A stretch of 14,145 bases of DNA from an uncultured Pseudomonadota bacterium (GTDB taxonomy: Bacteria > Pseudomonadota > Gammaproteobacteria > Burkholderiales > Thiobacillaceae): positions 1 through 14,145 of the forward strand of contig CAISDD010000363.1 in assembly GCA_903883985.1 (NCBI GenBank). The letters are read 5' to 3'. Positions 12,704 through 14,145 of the stretch are shown here, one piece after another. The position numbers and the translations under genes are program-made. The notes under the pieces are model-generated. The model did no database searches, was not told the DNA's origin, and saw only the letters and a list, made by a program, of their open reading frames with translations. The first letter of the stretch is position 1; the number at the start of each line of letters is the position of its first letter.

Positions 12704-13894
12704 TCAGGCGAGCGCCAGGGTGATACGCTCGAGCGCATTCTTCAGGTTGGCCATGGAAGTTGCGAACGAAATGCGGATACAGCCTTCGCTGCCGAAAGCC
12801 GAGCCGGGCACCAGGGCCACGCCATATTCCAGAAGGCGCTCAGCCAGGGCCAGATCGCAGGCGACGTCGAGCTTGCCGGTAGCGTGCAACCTGGCGATGG
12901 CCGCGCTCACATCGGGGAAGGCGTAAAAAGCCCCACCGCTGTCCACACAAGTCACATCGGGAATCGCGTTGAGCGTGTCGACCACGTAGCGATGCCGTTC
13001 GCGGAAGGCGGCGAGCATGGGCGCGATGCAGGCCTGATCGCCATCCAGCGCCATTTGCGCCGCCGCCTGGGAAATCGAGGCGGGATTGGAAGTGCTTTGC
13101 GACTGGATGTTTTCCATCGCCGCGATGATCTTTGCCGGGCCAGCGGCATAACCGATGCGCCAGCCGGTCATGGCATAGGCCTTTGAGACGCCGTTCAACA
13201 CCATGGTGCGGTCAAACAGGTCGGGGCAGGCGTTGAGGATGTTGCCGTACACAGCATCGGTCATGAGGATGTGTTCGTACATGTCGTCGCTGACGATCAG
13301 CACCTGCGGGTGGTGACGCAGCACTTCACCCAGGGCCGCGAGCTCGTCCCGGCTGTAGACCGCGCCACTCGGGTTGGAGGGGCTGTTGATGACCAGCATC
13401 CGGGTCTTGGGCGTGATGGCCGCTTCCAGTTGCGCCGGCGTGATCTTGAAACCCTGGGAAATGCCCGCCGCAACGATCACCGGCACGCCGTCCGCCAGGA
13501 TCACCATGTCCGGGTAGGAGACCCAGTAGGGCGCGGGGATGATGACTTCGTCGCCAGGATTGATGCAAGCCTGGGCCAGATTGTAGAAACTCTGCTTGCC
13601 GCCGCACGACACCAACACCTGGCTGGCCAGGTATTCCAGTCCGTTTTCCCGTTTGAACTTGGCGACGACCGCCTTTTTCAGGCTGGGTGTGCCGCCCACG
13701 GCGGTATATTTGGTGAAACCGGCATGGATGGCGGCAATGGCGGCATCCTTGATGTGCTGCGGGGTGTCGAAATCGGGTTCACCGACGCCCAGGCCGATGA
13801 TGTCGCGACCTTCGGCCTTCAGTTTCGCTGCGGCGGCTGCGACTGCCAGAGTCGGCGACGGCTTGATATTCAAGACGCGGTGAGAAAGTTCCAA
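12704..13894 (-). CDS. Class I PLP-dependent aminotransferase (aspartate aminotransferase, Ib type)
   Basis: A 396-residue fold-type I aminotransferase, probably moving amino groups between aspartate (or prephenate/aromatic partners) and 2-oxoglutarate. Motifs are GLGVGEPDFDTP (35-46 from the chosen start), KYTAVGGTPSLKKA, the PSNPSG loop with Asn174, DDMY (Asp203/Tyr206), the PLP lysine Lys238 in SKAYAMTGWRIGY, and the carboxylate-binding Arg in CIRISFA. The start is TTG at 13892-13894: the product then begins MELSHRVLNIKPSPTLAVA, as relatives do, and AAGGG (13902-13906) sits 7 bases upstream. A longer frame from TTG 13918 adds only MQSRKGIL. It is divergent from uvrB. Substrate preference within the Ib group cannot be read from the sequence, so I give no symbol. 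Confidence 0.94.
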   Translation of the reverse strand: MELSHRVLNIKPSPTLAVAAAAAKLKAEGRDIIGLGVGEPDFDTPQHIKDAAIAAIHAGFTKYTAVGGTPSLKKAVVAKFKRENGLEYLASQVLVSCGGKQSFYNLAQACINPGDEVIIPAPYWVSYPDMVILADGVPVIVAAGISQGFKITPAQLEAAITPKTRMLVINSPSNPSGAVYSRDELAALGEVLRHHPQVLIVSDDMYEHILMTDAVYGNILNACPDLFDRTMVLNGVSKAYAMTGWRIGYAAGPAKIIAAMENIQSQSTSNPASISQAAAQMALDGDQACIAPMLAAFRERHRYVVDTLNAIPDVTCVDSGGAFYAFPDVSAAIARLHATGKLDVACDLALAERLLEYGVALVPGSAFGSEGCIRISFATSMANLKNALERITLALA

Positions 13895-13912
13895 GAGGAT
13901 GCCCTTACGAGA

Positions 13913-13943
13913 TTGCAACGTGGCCGTGCGGGGATGCTACGAT
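13913..13943 (+). promoter_or_regulatory. Possible promoter of uvrB
   Basis: TTGCAA (13913-13918) is followed by a 19-base spacer and TACGAT (13938-13943, 4 of 6), preceded by TGC as an extended -10. The start site would be near 13950 and the leader about 24 bases. The spacer is longer than ideal and no LexA-type CTGT-N8-ACAG box is visible next to it. Confidence 0.35.
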
Positions 13944-13965
13944 GGCCGGCTCTACCAGCGCGCGG

Positions 13966-13993
13966 ATTTTAACTTGGCTGTCACTTATCCCAA
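13966..13993 (-). promoter_or_regulatory. Candidate promoter of the aminotransferase gene
   Basis: Minus strand: -35 TTGGGA (13988-13993, 4 of 6), 16-base spacer, -10 TAAAAT (13966-13971, 5 of 6). Transcription would begin near 13959, about 65 bases ahead of the TTG start at 13894. The element overlaps the first codons of the divergent uvrB, so the two promoters are interleaved and could interfere. Confidence 0.45.
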
Positions 13994-14145
13994 TAGCCCT
14001 TTTGCACTGCATCAACCCTTCCTCCCGGCCGGCGACCAGCCTGCTGCCATCGAACACCTGGTGGACGGCATCGAGGCCGGCATGCGTTTCCAGACCCTGC
14101 TGGGTGTGACCGGCTCGGGCAAGACCTACACCATGGCCAACGTCA
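13974..14145 (+). CDS. uvrB: Excinuclease ABC subunit B UvrB (5' part, cut by the window end)
   Basis: The first 57 codons of UvrB, the DNA-damage-verifying helicase-like subunit of nucleotide excision repair, which works with UvrA and UvrC. The visible N-terminus has the family's FALHQPFLPAGDQPAAIEHL (10-29) and the Walker A motif GVTGSGKT (44-51, Lys50), followed by YTMANV. The start is TTG at 13974-13976: no ATG or GTG fits the family N-terminus, and upstream in-frame codons encode unrelated sequence. Shine-Dalgarno is weak (GGA in GCGCGGA). Divergent from the aminotransferase gene; the intergenic region is 79 bases between the two start codons. The rest of the gene lies beyond the window. 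Confidence 0.95.
   Translation, partial: MAVTYPNSPFALHQPFLPAGDQPAAIEHLVDGIEAGMRFQTLLGVTGSGKTYTMANV

Overview
The window looks like a chromosomal stretch of a GC-rich betaproteobacterium, probably near Nitrosomonadales/Thiobacillaceae. That placement is inferred from protein style, the biotin gene set, a PEP-CTERM protein and an aminotransferase gene divergent from uvrB; no rRNA or other direct taxonomic marker is present. Nearly all of it is ordinary housekeeping DNA, with no prophage, IS element, tRNA/rRNA or cas gene.

Layout. (1) 1-196: no gene; two copies of a 41-bp direct repeat, each with an 8-bp-stem hairpin (REP-like), lie downstream of the biotin operon. (2) 197-5185, minus strand: a tightly packed six-gene unit in the order [four-TM membrane protein of unknown function]-bioB-bioF-bioH-bioC-bioD. 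Four of the five junctions overlap (4, 4, 8 and 4 nt); only bioB-bioF has a gap (62 nt). BioC masks malonyl-ACP as a methyl ester, fatty acid synthesis extends it, BioH removes the methyl, BioF makes KAPA, BioD makes dethiobiotin and BioB makes biotin. bioA is not in the window. (3) 5225-5944, plus: comF, divergent from the biotin operon. (4) 5960-9439, minus: dnaE, the replicative DNA polymerase III alpha subunit, convergent with comF. (5) 9505-10191, minus: a secreted PEP-CTERM protein with a good promoter and a possible 15-codon leader ORF. (6) 10565-11407, plus: a bacterial RIO-family kinase. (7) 11474-12687, plus: a Fur-family (Zur-like) regulator overlapping a ZIP metal transporter by 4 nt, a likely metal-homeostasis pair. 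(8) 12704-13894, minus: a class I aminotransferase. (9) 13974 to the window end, plus: the 5' end of uvrB.

Several start codons were moved from the longest open frame using family N-termini and ribosome-binding sites: bioC, bioF, the PEP-CTERM gene, the ZIP gene, and the aminotransferase and uvrB (both TTG). I do not see a convincing undescribed multi-gene system. The items most worth a second look are the unknown membrane protein leading the biotin operon, the leader ORF overlapping the PEP-CTERM start, the replaced conserved loop in BioF, the dyad before the Fur-family gene, and the paired REP-like repeat at the left edge.
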